Origin: Novipirellula aureliae
Lineage (GTDB): Bacteria > Planctomycetota > Planctomycetia > Pirellulales > Pirellulaceae
Reading direction: 5' to 3'
DNA length: 64,000 bases
NCBI RefSeq assembly: GCF_007860185.1
Contig: NZ_SJPY01000007.1
Location: forward strand, 1 to 64,000
Part shown: positions 34,648-44,936 of the stretch, in pieces
How positions within the stretch are numbered: the stretch's first letter is position 1
How the letters are laid out: the number at the start of each line of letters is the position of its first letter
Program-made: the position numbers and the translations under genes
Notes under the pieces: generated by a model
Seen by the model: the letters and a program-made list of their open reading frames with translations, nothing else
Told to the model about the DNA's origin: nothing
Databases searched by the model: none

Positions 34648-35024
34648 ATGAATAGTGACTCGCCAGCAATCGGCATCGACCTTGATGGTTGCATTGATGA
34701 AGCCCCTGAGTTTTTCGTCTGCTTACACAACATTGGCCGGGTGACGTATTCGTGATTACCTACCGCAATGACGCCGAGAAAGCCAAGCAGGATGTTGAGA
34801 GCTTCGGAATCCGATACACCGAAATCGTGTTGGTCAGCAGCTTTGAGCAAAAGGCCGTCGAGGTCGTCAACCGAAACATCAGCGTCTATTTTGACGACCA
34901 GGATGAGATGCTCATGGATATTTCCGAAGGCCGTGGCGTTTTCAAGATCCGCAACGGCGGCAACTTCTGCTTTGATAGCCGTCGTTGGCTATATTCACAG
35001 GAAACCGGGAAACAGATCTGTTAG
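34648..35024 (+). pseudogene. frameshifted HAD-like hydrolase, paralogue of 29657-30031
   Basis: ATG 34648 starts GIDLDGCIDEAPEFF, matching the intact paralogue up to a T5 run at about 34711. The frame then shifts. The other frame continues LLTQHWPGDVFVITYRNDA, then YFDDQDEM and YSQETGK to the stop at 35024. One extra T in the run would restore a full-length product. It may be a recent mutation, a sequencing error or a slippage switch. Confidence 0.75.
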
Positions 35025-35026
35025 TT

Positions 35027-35396
35027 TCAATGAATTCGGTCGTTTGTAGACGTTTGTAATTGTAGCATCCCACCGCATCTCGATTGGCCCAATTCGATGA
35101 AGTAAATCCGCAGGCACTTGGAATCGTTTAGAGTCTTTGCCTTGTCATGTAGTTTTTTCGCGGGTATGTATAGAACGTCCTGGATTATGATCTCGAAGGT
35201 TCTACAAGAACCTTCGTCGTCTATCACACTCCGTTTGTCGATCGGAAAATATTTGTCCTGGCTCTGATGATTTGAGTTGTATCGCTGTGAATTCGTCGGC
35301 CAGGAATCGGGCGAGAGAGAAATCCATGTCTAAAATTTGTTTTAGAATTGGCTGCCTAGCGAAACGAAAAGAGAACTGGCGACGATTGTCTTTCAT
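35027..35396 (-). pseudogene. short gene downstream of the broken WYB regulator, possibly frameshifted
   Basis: Translation can begin at ATG 35396, which overlaps the stop of the WYB fragment (ATGA). The first frame ends after about 64 residues (stop 35202). A second frame from about 35227 to 35027 continues with DDEGSCRTFEIIIQDVLYI. The two may be one ancestral protein with a frameshift. No family is recognised. Confidence 0.35.
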
Positions 35397-35968
35397 TCAG
35401 TCTTGTTTAAGGCAAGTGCCCGCTCTAGCTGCTCGATGACCATGGCCCTCAACTCTGGTGGACTGATTACCTTGGCTCGGCCTGACCAACTGAGTACCCA
35501 CCACACAATCTCATCCAGGCCGTCGATCGTGAATGTTAGCGTGACTCGTCCGTCTTGGTGTCGCTTAACTTTCTGGGTTTGGTGCCAGACCGTCTCGGTG
35601 ACAAGTTCGGCTACCTCTGGCAGGAACTCGATTTCGACGTCGTAGGTTGTGTCGCCACGGAAAACGTTCCAAGCGTTTCCGAAGTAGCTGCTCAAATCGA
35701 AGTCATCGGGTACGACTGCGGGTTCGTCCAACATGTGGACTGACTGGATCCGCATGACTCGATACGTTTTAGGTTTCGGCTCTGGCTTTCCGTCTGTGGC
35801 CGCGATCAAATACCAGGCCTGACCACTGAGGCAAAGCCGATAGGGATGGAACGTGAAGTCGAACGATTGCTTCTTGTGGGACTGTAGTATTTGACGGATA
35901 CCTGTTTTCCTTCGATGAGTGCCCATTGAATGGTCTTCAACGTGTCGTGATGTTTGAGTGGCGTGCAC
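35393..35968 (-). pseudogene. broken WYB-domain regulator
   Basis: The frame carries the WYB and WCX-like parts: FHPYRLCLSGQAWYLIA, YRVMRIQSVHML, DFDLSSYFGNAWNVF and DEIVWWVLSWSGR. This is strongly similar to the intact regulator at 27991-29028. The N-terminal HTH is lost. Another frame just upstream carries HHDTLKTIQWALIEGKQV, so a frameshift lies near 35890. It overlaps the downstream fragment by four bases. Confidence 0.7.
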
Positions 35969-36249
35969 GTGATGGCATGGCGAATCTTAGGAAATAATCA
36001 TTTCCTGTGTGCCATTTGATATTGTTGTGTTCTATAGCGATTCTTCTGTGAGGCAACTCCAGACGCGACAGACCCGTTCCCAATCGCTCCACGTAGAAGA
36101 ACCGTAGTATCGCGCGATGCTGATCTTGTAATGCCTAGTATTTGGGAAAACAACCTCTCGCAAAGCCGGCCGCAAGATCGGGCTTGTGCCTACGGAATTT
36201 ACGGAGAAACACCAAAATTACTGTGAAAAGACGAGAAAAATGATATGGT

Positions 36250-37806
<1,557 letters not shown>

Positions 37807-37845
37807 TTCGTTAAGTCTCCAGTTTTAAGATGGTTGGTAGTTCAA

Positions 37846-38109
37846 TCATTTCGGTTTGGTGGGGTGCGGGCAACCTTTGGCGATCCAATTTCGGATCTCC
37901 GACAGCCGCCAACGGACGCTGCCGCCAAGAATGACGGGCTGCGGTAACTCGCCGGTGCTTTTCAATCGGTAGAGTGTTCGCTCCGAGACGGCAAGTAGCC
38001 GGGCCAACTCGCGGGCGTTGACTAATTCAGCAGCAGCGAAACCGTTTGCTTCCTCAGCTTGTCCCGCGACATTCGAAACAGCGACGTGACTACGATTCAT
38101 CGTTACCAC
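37846..38109 (-). CDS. AlpA/excisionase-like HTH protein
   Basis: The 87-residue product has a MerR/AlpA-type helix-turn-helix: LVNARELARLLAVSERTLYRL, then GELPQPVILGGSVRWRLSEI. Such proteins direct excision or regulate integrase genes in mobile elements. It lies 39 bp upstream of the integrase gene on the same strand and overlaps the 3' end of the gene at 38090-38341 by 20 bp. Confidence 0.82.
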   Translation of the reverse strand: MVTMNRSHVAVSNVAGQAEEANGFAAAELVNARELARLLAVSERTLYRLKSTGELPQPVILGGSVRWRLSEIRNWIAKGCPHPTKPK

Positions 38110-38341
38110 CTTCGCCTTCTTCCTTGCTGTGGAAGTAAATCCAGTGATGCGAAAGTTCGACGGCTTTGGCGACTAACAACAAGTCATCGCGACCAAATCG
38201 GGTCGACTCCTGCCACGAGTCGCCATTCTTGAAAATACGGCAAATAGTGACCGCATGGCGGATGCCGGCTTTGGTTGAGTTTCGCCATACGGAAGCTTTG
38301 ATGTATCCCATTCGGATAACTTTGACTGGAGCTTTGCTCAT
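38090..38341 (-). CDS. small hypothetical protein of the element, paralogue of 38974-39297
   Basis: I start at ATG 38341 (MSKAPVKVIRMGYIKASVWRN), preceded by AAAAGGG. The 83-residue protein aligns with the gene at 38974-39297: VK-x-R-x-G-x-x-x-ASVW-x-N near the start and an ELSHHWIYFH / ELAQTWIREH end. The fold is probably beta then helix. Function is unknown. It recurs in the same element, so it may be a regulatory or nucleoid-type protein. Confidence 0.65.
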   Translation of the reverse strand: MSKAPVKVIRMGYIKASVWRNSTKAGIRHAVTICRIFKNGDSWQESTRFGRDDLLLVAKAVELSHHWIYFHSKEEGEGGNDES

Positions 38342-38689
38342 GGGTGATCCCTTTTCGAAATGAAGCAGTTCTGAAAGCAGTAGGTAGGAACCAACAATAT
38401 TCCCACCAAAAAAGTCAAAAACGGGGAGACCAACCAAGAACAATGATGTTCGATGGTTAGTCCCCCCAAAAAAGATCAGCGTTGCGCTGATCCCGAAACC
38501 CGTGGTAGACTCCTCCACAAGCTGCATGGTGGTCACCCTTCCTCATGCAACAAGTGAAAGAACCTCCCAGAAAACCTTTCGCTAAGAGAAAAACCTTCGG
38601 GGCCTACCTTACATGGCCAACCTTAGGAAAAACCTACTTCTTAGCGAGACAACCTTTGGGTATCTCGACTGGCGATTTCGGGAGCGACT
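38342..38689. other. non-coding stretch with inverted repeats
   Basis: No gene is supported here. The inverted repeat TCGCTAAGA (38579-38587) / TCTTAGCGA (38639-38647) spans a stretch with several AACCT(T/A) motifs. A hairpin GAGCGACT (38682-38689) / AGTCGCTC (38695-38702) overlaps the stop of the next gene. These could be a terminator, an operator or part of a transfer origin. Confidence 0.4.
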
Positions 38690-38977
38690 TTAGTAGTCGC
38701 TCGGGAACAGCACAGTCGTATAGGATCGGTCGGCTTCAGTGATGATCCAGAAGCGAACGCCTTTACGGTCTTCAAAGACTGACAACAGTCTGAGTCCGTT
38801 GATTAAGACAAACTCGTTTTCAGTGGCGTCACTTTCACTGACCAGTCCCCAATCGCCGTCTTGATGTCTATCCAAAGCTTTCAAAACGTCGATTCTGTCC
38901 AATTGCCTTGCCACCGTTGCGGTGGCATAGACAATTCCGACAGGAACTTTTCTTTGAGGGTCAAATGCTAATTTCAT
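38690..38977 (-). CDS. small conserved plasmid/element protein
   Basis: The 95-residue protein ends with GRLLSVFED-type and FWIITEADRSYTTVLFPSDY segments, matching a widespread short family on plasmids and integrative elements that is often vaguely annotated as restriction-related. The middle has HQDGDWG. Its start overlaps the stop of the next upstream gene (ATGA at 38974-38977), so the two are translationally coupled. Function is not established. Confidence 0.7.
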   Translation of the reverse strand: MKLAFDPQRKVPVGIVYATATVARQLDRIDVLKALDRHQDGDWGLVSESDATENEFVLINGLRLLSVFEDRKGVRFWIITEADRSYTTVLFPSDY

Positions 38978-39297
38978 TTGGCCCTCCTTTTTTTCCGGCC
39001 ACTCTTTGGCCTTTTACCTTCGTCCATCGCATGCACCGGAGCCGCTTCATTTTCAAGAGCATCTCGATGCTCCCGAATCCAAGTCTGCGCAAGCTCCAGC
39101 ACGTTCCCGAGCACAGGAATGTCGTGAGGGCGAAACGACTTGCTATCGCTCCAATCTCCATCTCGATCCTTGTACCCACGGGAAGTACTCACGGTAAACC
39201 AATTTTCTCCGCTTTCTTTGCGATTAATCCAAACTGAAGCGCGAACCGCACCCAGCCTAAATTCCTTGACGGGTTTGTTGTCTTTTTTTTCCATCAT
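38974..39297 (-). CDS. small hypothetical protein of the element
   Basis: The 107-residue product (MMEKKDNKPVKEFRLGAVRASVW) is a paralogue of the 38090-38341 protein with an extra lysine/arginine-rich tail (SGRKKRRAK). It has a probable beta-rich start and an ELAQTWIREH helix. It is coupled to the downstream gene by a 4 bp overlap. Two paralogues in one element suggest a conserved role in element regulation. Confidence 0.65.
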   Translation of the reverse strand: MMEKKDNKPVKEFRLGAVRASVWINRKESGENWFTVSTSRGYKDRDGDWSDSKSFRPHDIPVLGNVLELAQTWIREHRDALENEAAPVHAMDEGKRPKSGRKKRRAK

Positions 39298-39617
39298 TCT
39301 CCTTTTGCTGTATTGTTGTGGCAGCGTGAAAACTCATTTTTTCAAGCCACCCATTTTCAAAGTAAAACATTATTCAACCTCGATTAACCAATCGGTTTAA
39401 GCGACGAATCGAAACGATTTGTCTTCGAGTCCGAACAATGGGAATCAGCAATCGCTAGTTTCCAATCTTCGCTCTCTTTTTTGCTCCTTACCGATTTACT
39501 ATTTGGCTCTCCTTCCAAACACGAACGGAAAATTCTATTCGCGGGTTGATAAAACGTAACGCTTGCCGGTTGTTTATTTCAGCTCTTGGGCACAGAGCGG
39601 TTGAGGTTTGTAGAGTG
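39298..39617. other. intergenic stretch, probable promoter for the 39297 gene
   Basis: These ~320 bp contain no supported gene. The sequence is more AT-rich than its neighbours, as expected for a promoter driving leftward transcription, but I cannot define boxes. Confidence 0.35.
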
Positions 39618-40349
39618 CTATGTCTCTACGGGGTTAAAGGGTAGTGAGTCCGCGAATTGCACAGAGCAAACAAGCGGAACGAGTTCATTCATGACAATCA
39701 CTCGAATCGGAGCCTTGCCAATCCGGTCGTAGCCGCGAAAGATTCGCATCACGGCATCCGCCCTGGTATGGGTCGCGGTAATCCAAGTGAACTCAAATGT
39801 TTTGTTCTTGATCCGTTCGCGGACGCTCGGCAACGAGACGAAGCGGAACACATCGTGCCTGAGCGTCTGTGCCGAACGCATGGGCAATGTGGAAAGGTGA
39901 GTATCAACGCGGGTGAACCCAAGGAAGTTCTTCTTCCGTGCCCGCGCATAAAAGCCTTGCGGCAAACCATGCGTCGGTTCCGCGATCCGAACTGCAAGTT
40001 CATCTCGCCTTAGTCGTTTAGCGGTTTTGTCGTATGCCGTGAAGAACAACAACTGGGCATAGACGCGAAGCTTCGCAGATTCTGCTAGTTCTTTGCCCTT
40101 GTTCTCGGGGAGTCCCAACTTGTGAACGGTGGAGGCCGACAACGCAAAGTAGGTCTTGCCGTGGTGCAGTGGTCGGGCCACCACGATTTTACGGCGAGTC
40201 AATGACCACATCGCTGATGACATTTCATTAGCCGTCCATTTACGCCGTAGTGGTGGTGTCACCCAAGTTTCCTTGGTGATGATTCCGTGATCCATGATCG
40301 AATCGAGCAACCATTTTTCAGTGGCGGTCATCGTGCCAAGGGAGGCCAT
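39618..40349 (-). CDS. element protein with probable winged-helix DNA-binding fold
   Basis: The start is probably ATG 40349 (MASLGTMTATEKWLLDSIMDH). An alternative is TTG 40370, preceded by AGGAGG. The product is about 243 residues. The N-terminal region looks like a winged helix (TEKWLLDSIMDHGIITKETW, RRKWTANEMSSAMWSLTRRKIV). The rest is basic and alpha/beta. It starts 10 bp after the related upstream gene. It may serve in replication relaxation or transfer. Confidence 0.6.
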   Translation of the reverse strand: MASLGTMTATEKWLLDSIMDHGIITKETWVTPPLRRKWTANEMSSAMWSLTRRKIVVARPLHHGKTYFALSASTVHKLGLPENKGKELAESAKLRVYAQLLFFTAYDKTAKRLRRDELAVRIAEPTHGLPQGFYARARKKNFLGFTRVDTHLSTLPMRSAQTLRHDVFRFVSLPSVRERIKNKTFEFTWITATHTRADAVMRIFRGYDRIGKAPIRVIVMNELVPLVCSVQFADSLPFNPVET

Positions 40350-40359
40350 TGGTTTGGAA

Positions 40360-40965
40360 TTAGCAGACAATGTACCTGCCCTCCTTTTGGTTGATCTGCT
40401 GAAGCCAATCAAGGACTCGGCTGGTCGTCATCGCGGCGGGTGCGACGTAGAATCGTGGACTGTCCGGGAAGCCCGCGACCTTTGCCACTGCCGACTTTTG
40501 CTTCCGCGTCGGCCAAGCCGTTTGCCAGTCCATCGGATCGTGGCTGATCGTAAAGTTCGTAAACGCCTTACTCAATCGAAGCTGTCGATAAAGCATCTCG
40601 CCACTAAGTGAAGCGATGGACGGTTTACCTGCTAGCCCTGACAAGGTCCGCGATGCGAAAACATACTCGGTGGGGCGGGTCGCTAGTTTTCCACTATCCC
40701 GAATAATCGATGAAATGGATTGAACCATTTCGTCGATCGGCTTAGTCGATTTAATCATGATCGTTCGCCCGTGTAGTGGCGGGAGATTGGCGTAGCCAAC
40801 ATGCATCAGCTTGTTGCGGCGAAGTCGCTTGAGTTCAGCCCGAATCGCAGTGGACTCGTAGCCGACTTGACGCAGGATTCGCTCTAGGTCGGCAGTCGCC
40901 AGCACTGGAACTTGGCGTGCGATGATGCTGACGGAAGTCGTTTGAAGCGGATTTGAATAAGTCAT
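40360..40965 (-). CDS. element protein with probable winged-helix DNA-binding fold
   Basis: I choose ATG 40965 (MTYSNPLQTTSVSI), preceded by GAGG; the longer version from 41070 overlaps the coupling protein gene. The 201-residue protein has a helix-turn-helix-like start (ADLERILRQVGYESTAIRAEL, KRLRRNKLMHVGY). The layout is similar to the next gene. It lies 25 bp downstream of the coupling ATPase gene, in one operon. Confidence 0.6.
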   Translation of the reverse strand: MTYSNPLQTTSVSIIARQVPVLATADLERILRQVGYESTAIRAELKRLRRNKLMHVGYANLPPLHGRTIMIKSTKPIDEMVQSISSIIRDSGKLATRPTEYVFASRTLSGLAGKPSIASLSGEMLYRQLRLSKAFTNFTISHDPMDWQTAWPTRKQKSAVAKVAGFPDSPRFYVAPAAMTTSRVLDWLQQINQKEGRYIVC

Positions 40966-40990
40966 TGGTGGATACCTCAAAACCGGTTGA

Positions 40991-43399
40991 TTAAACGAAT
41001 AAATCGGCCAGATCATCGGTGTCGTTATCGATGGGGCGATCTGGTTTCGCTTTCTTCGCTTTAATGGCAATCGTAGGTAACGAGAGTTCTTCGACCATCA
41101 TCATGCCCGGTAAATCGGTGGGCCAAACAAAGTCACGGCGACGCTCGTATTCTTTTCCCGAGATATGGAACTGGTTACGAACCACGAACGGCACGCCGCG
41201 ATATTTGGAATATCCATCACGAACACCGGTGATTTTGGTAACGCTTAAAAACGGATCGTCCGAAATTTGCTGCAAGTCGGTGATGGTGATCCGCGGAGCA
41301 TCGCGTAACGAGCGTTGAACCGATGTACCGTTGCGTGATTGAGTTTCCGATTTATGCACTTCTTTATGCGTCCCGAAGAGCTTACCAACCATTTCGAGGT
41401 CGTTGACTGAAGTAACCGAGAGCCATTGGCGTATGGCACAGTTCGTTTCGATGGCGTTAATCAGCCGATCGCCTTTGGCTCGAAGGTCACCGATGCTCTG
41501 ATTGGCAATAATTAGGTTAATGTCGTGGCTACGAGCCAACTGGAATGTGTTATCGAGACTTTCGGACATCATCCGCTGAAACTCATCGATGATGACTTGA
41601 ACCTTTTTGTCCCGTTTGGCGGACTTCGCTGCGATGAGCAAGAACTTTGTCACCAACCGTGCGATTGCTGGCGCTAGTACAGGCGACGTCGTTGACGGTA
41701 AGTGGAAATAGTAGATGCCCGGCGTTTGAAACGCTTCGGCAAGGTTGATTCGATTTTCGATCGCGGCCTTATTAGCGACACGGGCAGCGGTTGCGTTCAA
41801 GACATTGCAAGACGCAAGCTTTTGCAGCAGTTGGGCGACATGAGTGTATTCCGTTCGCCGCATCTGGCCGATGGCACTGGATGAGGTTCCCGCGAGATCA
41901 CAGAGGGTCTCGTATAACTCCGCGAACGATTCAGCTGAGGGGTTGGCGTTAAAGCAAGCTTGGATAACGTCGGCGTTAATAGCCGAAAAGTGACCGCGTC
42001 CGAAATCAGCCCCGTAGTACAGGCCGAGCGTTTCGCAGACCACCGATGTACGATCTGCTATGGAAAACCGCTTCCATCCATCAGTGATCAACGGGTTGAA
42101 GACATGAGATAGATCGCCCTGTTCGGTGGTGAATACCTTGATCGGCACATCGATGCCCGTTTCGCTTTTCATCCGGTCTCGAGTCGCATAGCACGAGGCC
42201 AACTGTTCGAGCTTGTCCGCCTTCAAGTCGATGATGAACAGGCTCATGTCACCAAACCCGATCGTTTGCTCGATAATGGGAGCGAGGCGCAGGGCCGTCT
42301 TTCCACTGCCGGTACTGCCGAGAATATGAGCGTGTTCCGAAAATAGCGATCGATGGATCAAGATCGGCGAAGAATCGACTTCGACTGCGCCCCAAAAATA
42401 GGATTCCTTTTCGTTGGCATTGCCAGATCTGCGAAGCTTATCGACGGTAGCTTGATACGGTATTTTTCCAGTTGGGAAGTGTACCGCTCGGGCGGTGAAT
42501 GCGACCGCGACCGCTAGGCTTGCAACTGCGAGCAATATGGATGCAGCGGCGGTGGCGAGAATGCGAATCAGCTCTATTGAATGATCCCCAAGACAGACAG
42601 ATACGGACGCCATAGCAACAATCAGCAACGCCACACTGATAGGGCGAAGCAACTGATTGGGGGCCGTAGTTTTGATCAGTCCCGGCGCGGTTTCGTCGGC
42701 ATTGGGATACGCGAAGTATCCATTGACCGTGGCAGCGATGAAACTGAGCGGCCGGTTGGAGCGGATAGCGGCCTTCGAGTACGCGATACCCAAGATAAGG
42801 AATGACAGGACAAATGTCGCTGGCAATCGTGCTTCGGTCAAAAGCATCAAACAAAATCCAATCGAACTGATCGTGACAAGAAGGAATAGGTTGCTCAGTT
42901 CGGTGTCGCGTTGCTTGGCAGATCGTTCTGCGTCTTGGTGAACGACCTTTTCATCGAGCGTCGTGTAGTGGATCGCTATTTCGATAACGTTCCAAACGAA
43001 CAGCCCCATCAGGAATGCTGCAAATGCCTTTTCCGCGTGGGGTGCAGCGATGGTCAAAGTGGTCGCACACAAAGAACCGCAAAAGATGGCACTGCCAAGA
43101 ACAAACGAGTACAGCGGAGTTTCTCGTAGCAGCCCTCTGAATACAAGGAACGCGAAAAACAGGATCACGGATAAACGTTGGTACTTTCCAATTTGTAAGG
43201 CCAACTCGGAATTGTGATGGGCAAGTAATACAACCAACATCGCCAAACCTGAGACGGCGGCGATATACATACCGAGCAACACTATTTGCTCGATCGGCGG
43301 ATTTGGGACCGGATTCGCGGGAAATGCGATCGACATTGGCTCACTCGGCACTGAATTGTGGTCAATCGGATTATCAAGTTTGATGGGATCAACAGACAT
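40991..43399 (-). CDS. VirD4/TraD-like type IV coupling ATPase
   Basis: The start is ATG 43399 (MSVDPIKLDNPIDHN), 4 bp after the stop of the upstream gene. The product is about 802 residues. The N-terminal ~300 residues hold several membrane helices. Then come Walker A GSTGSGKTA, a second conserved strand LFIIDLKADK and Walker B VQVIIDEFQRM, with LIIANQSIGDL further on, typical of VirD4/TraG/TraD coupling proteins. It would deliver DNA to a type IV secretion channel. No relaxase or mating-channel genes are recognised in the window. Confidence 0.82.
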   Translation of the reverse strand: MSVDPIKLDNPIDHNSVPSEPMSIAFPANPVPNPPIEQIVLLGMYIAAVSGLAMLVVLLAHHNSELALQIGKYQRLSVILFFAFLVFRGLLRETPLYSFVLGSAIFCGSLCATTLTIAAPHAEKAFAAFLMGLFVWNVIEIAIHYTTLDEKVVHQDAERSAKQRDTELSNLFLLVTISSIGFCLMLLTEARLPATFVLSFLILGIAYSKAAIRSNRPLSFIAATVNGYFAYPNADETAPGLIKTTAPNQLLRPISVALLIVAMASVSVCLGDHSIELIRILATAAASILLAVASLAVAVAFTARAVHFPTGKIPYQATVDKLRRSGNANEKESYFWGAVEVDSSPILIHRSLFSEHAHILGSTGSGKTALRLAPIIEQTIGFGDMSLFIIDLKADKLEQLASCYATRDRMKSETGIDVPIKVFTTEQGDLSHVFNPLITDGWKRFSIADRTSVVCETLGLYYGADFGRGHFSAINADVIQACFNANPSAESFAELYETLCDLAGTSSSAIGQMRRTEYTHVAQLLQKLASCNVLNATAARVANKAAIENRINLAEAFQTPGIYYFHLPSTTSPVLAPAIARLVTKFLLIAAKSAKRDKKVQVIIDEFQRMMSESLDNTFQLARSHDINLIIANQSIGDLRAKGDRLINAIETNCAIRQWLSVTSVNDLEMVGKLFGTHKEVHKSETQSRNGTSVQRSLRDAPRITITDLQQISDDPFLSVTKITGVRDGYSKYRGVPFVVRNQFHISGKEYERRRDFVWPTDLPGMMMVEELSLPTIAIKAKKAKPDRPIDNDTDDLADLFV

Positions 43400-43403
43400 G
43401 GCG

Positions 43404-43859
43404 TTACAAAGCTCCAAGGTACGCGGAAAGGGAAGAAACAACGGTGACGCTGAAACGAATGCCCTTGGGCCAAGTCCGTTTGACAATTTCGGCCTCGATC
43501 AACTTCTTCTTGGTTGGCGTTGCGGTCACGACAACCAACATCAAATTCGATTTAGCAATCAGCTTGGAATAAGCAGAATGCGATTGGCGTTTTCGAACAT
43601 CGTCACCTAGCTTTTTGGCGACGTGACTTGGTGCACCGCCTAAGTCAATTCGGACCAAGCGAATAGGACAGTCGGGGTTCCCAAGTTCGACTAAGTGAGG
43701 CATCGCACGGTGTTGTGTGGTCGCACCAGCAATCAGTGTGTTGATTTCTTTATCCACCAAAAGCCGAAGGCGTGGCTTCGTTGTTACGATGTAGTCGAGC
43801 ATCGCAATGCGAGTTGCAAGCGACTGTGGCCCCAGCGGTCGGCTGCGGCTAACTGGCAA
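43404..43859 (-). CDS. element protein, 5' end interrupted by a group II intron
   Basis: The frame starts with TTG 43859 but coding character seems to extend upstream to about 43890 (HIRAFGLPVSRSRPLGPQSL). The known start is therefore absent. The product has a replication-relaxation/winged-helix flavour (ATRIAMLDYIVTTKPRLRLLVD, LVRIDLGGAPSHVAKKL). The group II intron begins right there on the other strand, so the gene is probably truncated at its N-terminus. The downstream coupling ATPase start is 4 bp away. Confidence 0.5.
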   Translation of the reverse strand: MPVSRSRPLGPQSLATRIAMLDYIVTTKPRLRLLVDKEINTLIAGATTQHRAMPHLVELGNPDCPIRLVRIDLGGAPSHVAKKLGDDVRKRQSHSAYSKLIAKSNLMLVVVTATPTKKKLIEAEIVKRTWPKGIRFSVTVVSSLSAYLGAL

Positions 43860-43873
43860 TCCAAAAGCCCGAA

Positions 43874-44560
43874 TGTGGGCTTGACGTTTCGTCGAGTTCC
43901 TTCAACCGTGCTGGCGTGGGGAGCTGTGAACCTAGTGATGGGTCACACCGAGTAAGACTTTCTCGGGGACTGGGCTAAAAACCCGGCCGTGAATAGCTCA
44001 ACCATGAAAGGCCTAACCGAATAGGTGGTGAAAGGCTTGCTAGTGAGTTGCATGGGAGACGGTGCCGAACTGTGACACCGCTTCTTTGGAAGCGTCAGCA
44101 GGATGCTGACTCGAAGGGTACCCCAATCTTCTGCGTTCGTAGGGGGAAATCGATCGAAGTGATTTTCGATCGGAAACTATGGCGTGCCGGAAGGCCGCAC
44201 ATACCAGAGAGGCTCGAGGGATAAAACCTTCTAGCGACGTGAACCATGTGACGAAGTTTATCGGATAACGCCGGAGTCTCTGCGGTTGCCGGAAGTAGCG
44301 ATTCGGTGCCAAGCCTTGTCAGCTTGGTGATTCAAATGCCGTAGAGAGGGAGTGTGGTCTAAGTAGAATTTCCCGGAAGGGAAGCAGTGGTCATGCCGAA
44401 GGGTATGACAGTGATGTTTCACTGCACGGCTGGCAGTCGTGACCTGTTCATGGTGACCCGAGGGTGATGCCTTGGCGAGTGAAGACGAAAGGACTGAGGA
44501 GCATTTTTTTCGAAAGAAAGCTCCAATCGTTTGATGTGCGGCTGCTGGTGGCCTTGGTTG
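43874..44560 (+). ncRNA. group II intron RNA without its reverse transcriptase
   Basis: The plus strand carries domain I-like blocks: GTGAACCTAGTGATGGG, GACTGGGCTAAAAACCC, and CCTAACCGAATAGGTGG followed by a GAAAGGC loop, as in bacterial group II introns. Further blocks include GTGAGTTGCATGGGAGAC and CCGAAGGGTATGACAG. A 5' GTGGG at 43874 could be the intron start. No reverse-transcriptase ORF lies in it, and no convincing domain V hairpin is visible near 44500. The copy is therefore probably truncated. Boundaries are approximate. Confidence 0.6.
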
Positions 44561-44936
44561 CGATCTTTGTGGTGTAATCAGGCCGTTGGCAGTTGATCCT
44601 TGGTTGGCAGCAGTTGTGGTCTTAGGTGACCGTTCCGGGAGGAGCGATCACTTGATACAGCAGTTGTGACGACGAACACCCTCCTTGCGTCTTGCGTTTG
44701 AGGTGGGGTTCGTCGAAAGGTTTTGAGCGAAGGTGCTATGGATTGCGCGAATGCACATAGGAATGCAGTGCAATAAAAAATATCAGTCGAGACCATTTGT
44801 ACGGTTTCCTGCTGTTTTTGTCGCCTTAGCAATCTGTCGCTGCCATCAAGGTTTTGGGCTTTGGACGTTGAGCCTTACTTTTCAACGTCCCATTTATTTA
44901 CTGCTCCGAAACGCGGAGCCAAGCGAAAGGAGACCC
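44561..44936. other. stretch after the intron, no gene seen
   Basis: About 375 bp with no supported coding region. A plus-strand frame that enters the next gene from 44733 is not preferred because the ATG at 44937 has a strong ribosome binding site. Confidence 0.35.

Noticed and set aside
38545-38742. Forward open frame of 65 codons
   Set aside because: The composition follows repeated AACCT motifs and hairpins, with no ribosome binding site or homology.
44505-44535. GGAGC...GCTCC hairpin with GAAA loop as intron domain V
   Set aside because: It has a tetraloop but is too short and lacks the canonical 34 nt domain V layout.
44733-44936. Upstream extension of the gene at 44937
   Set aside because: The extension lacks coding character, and AAAGGAGA sits just before ATG 44937.
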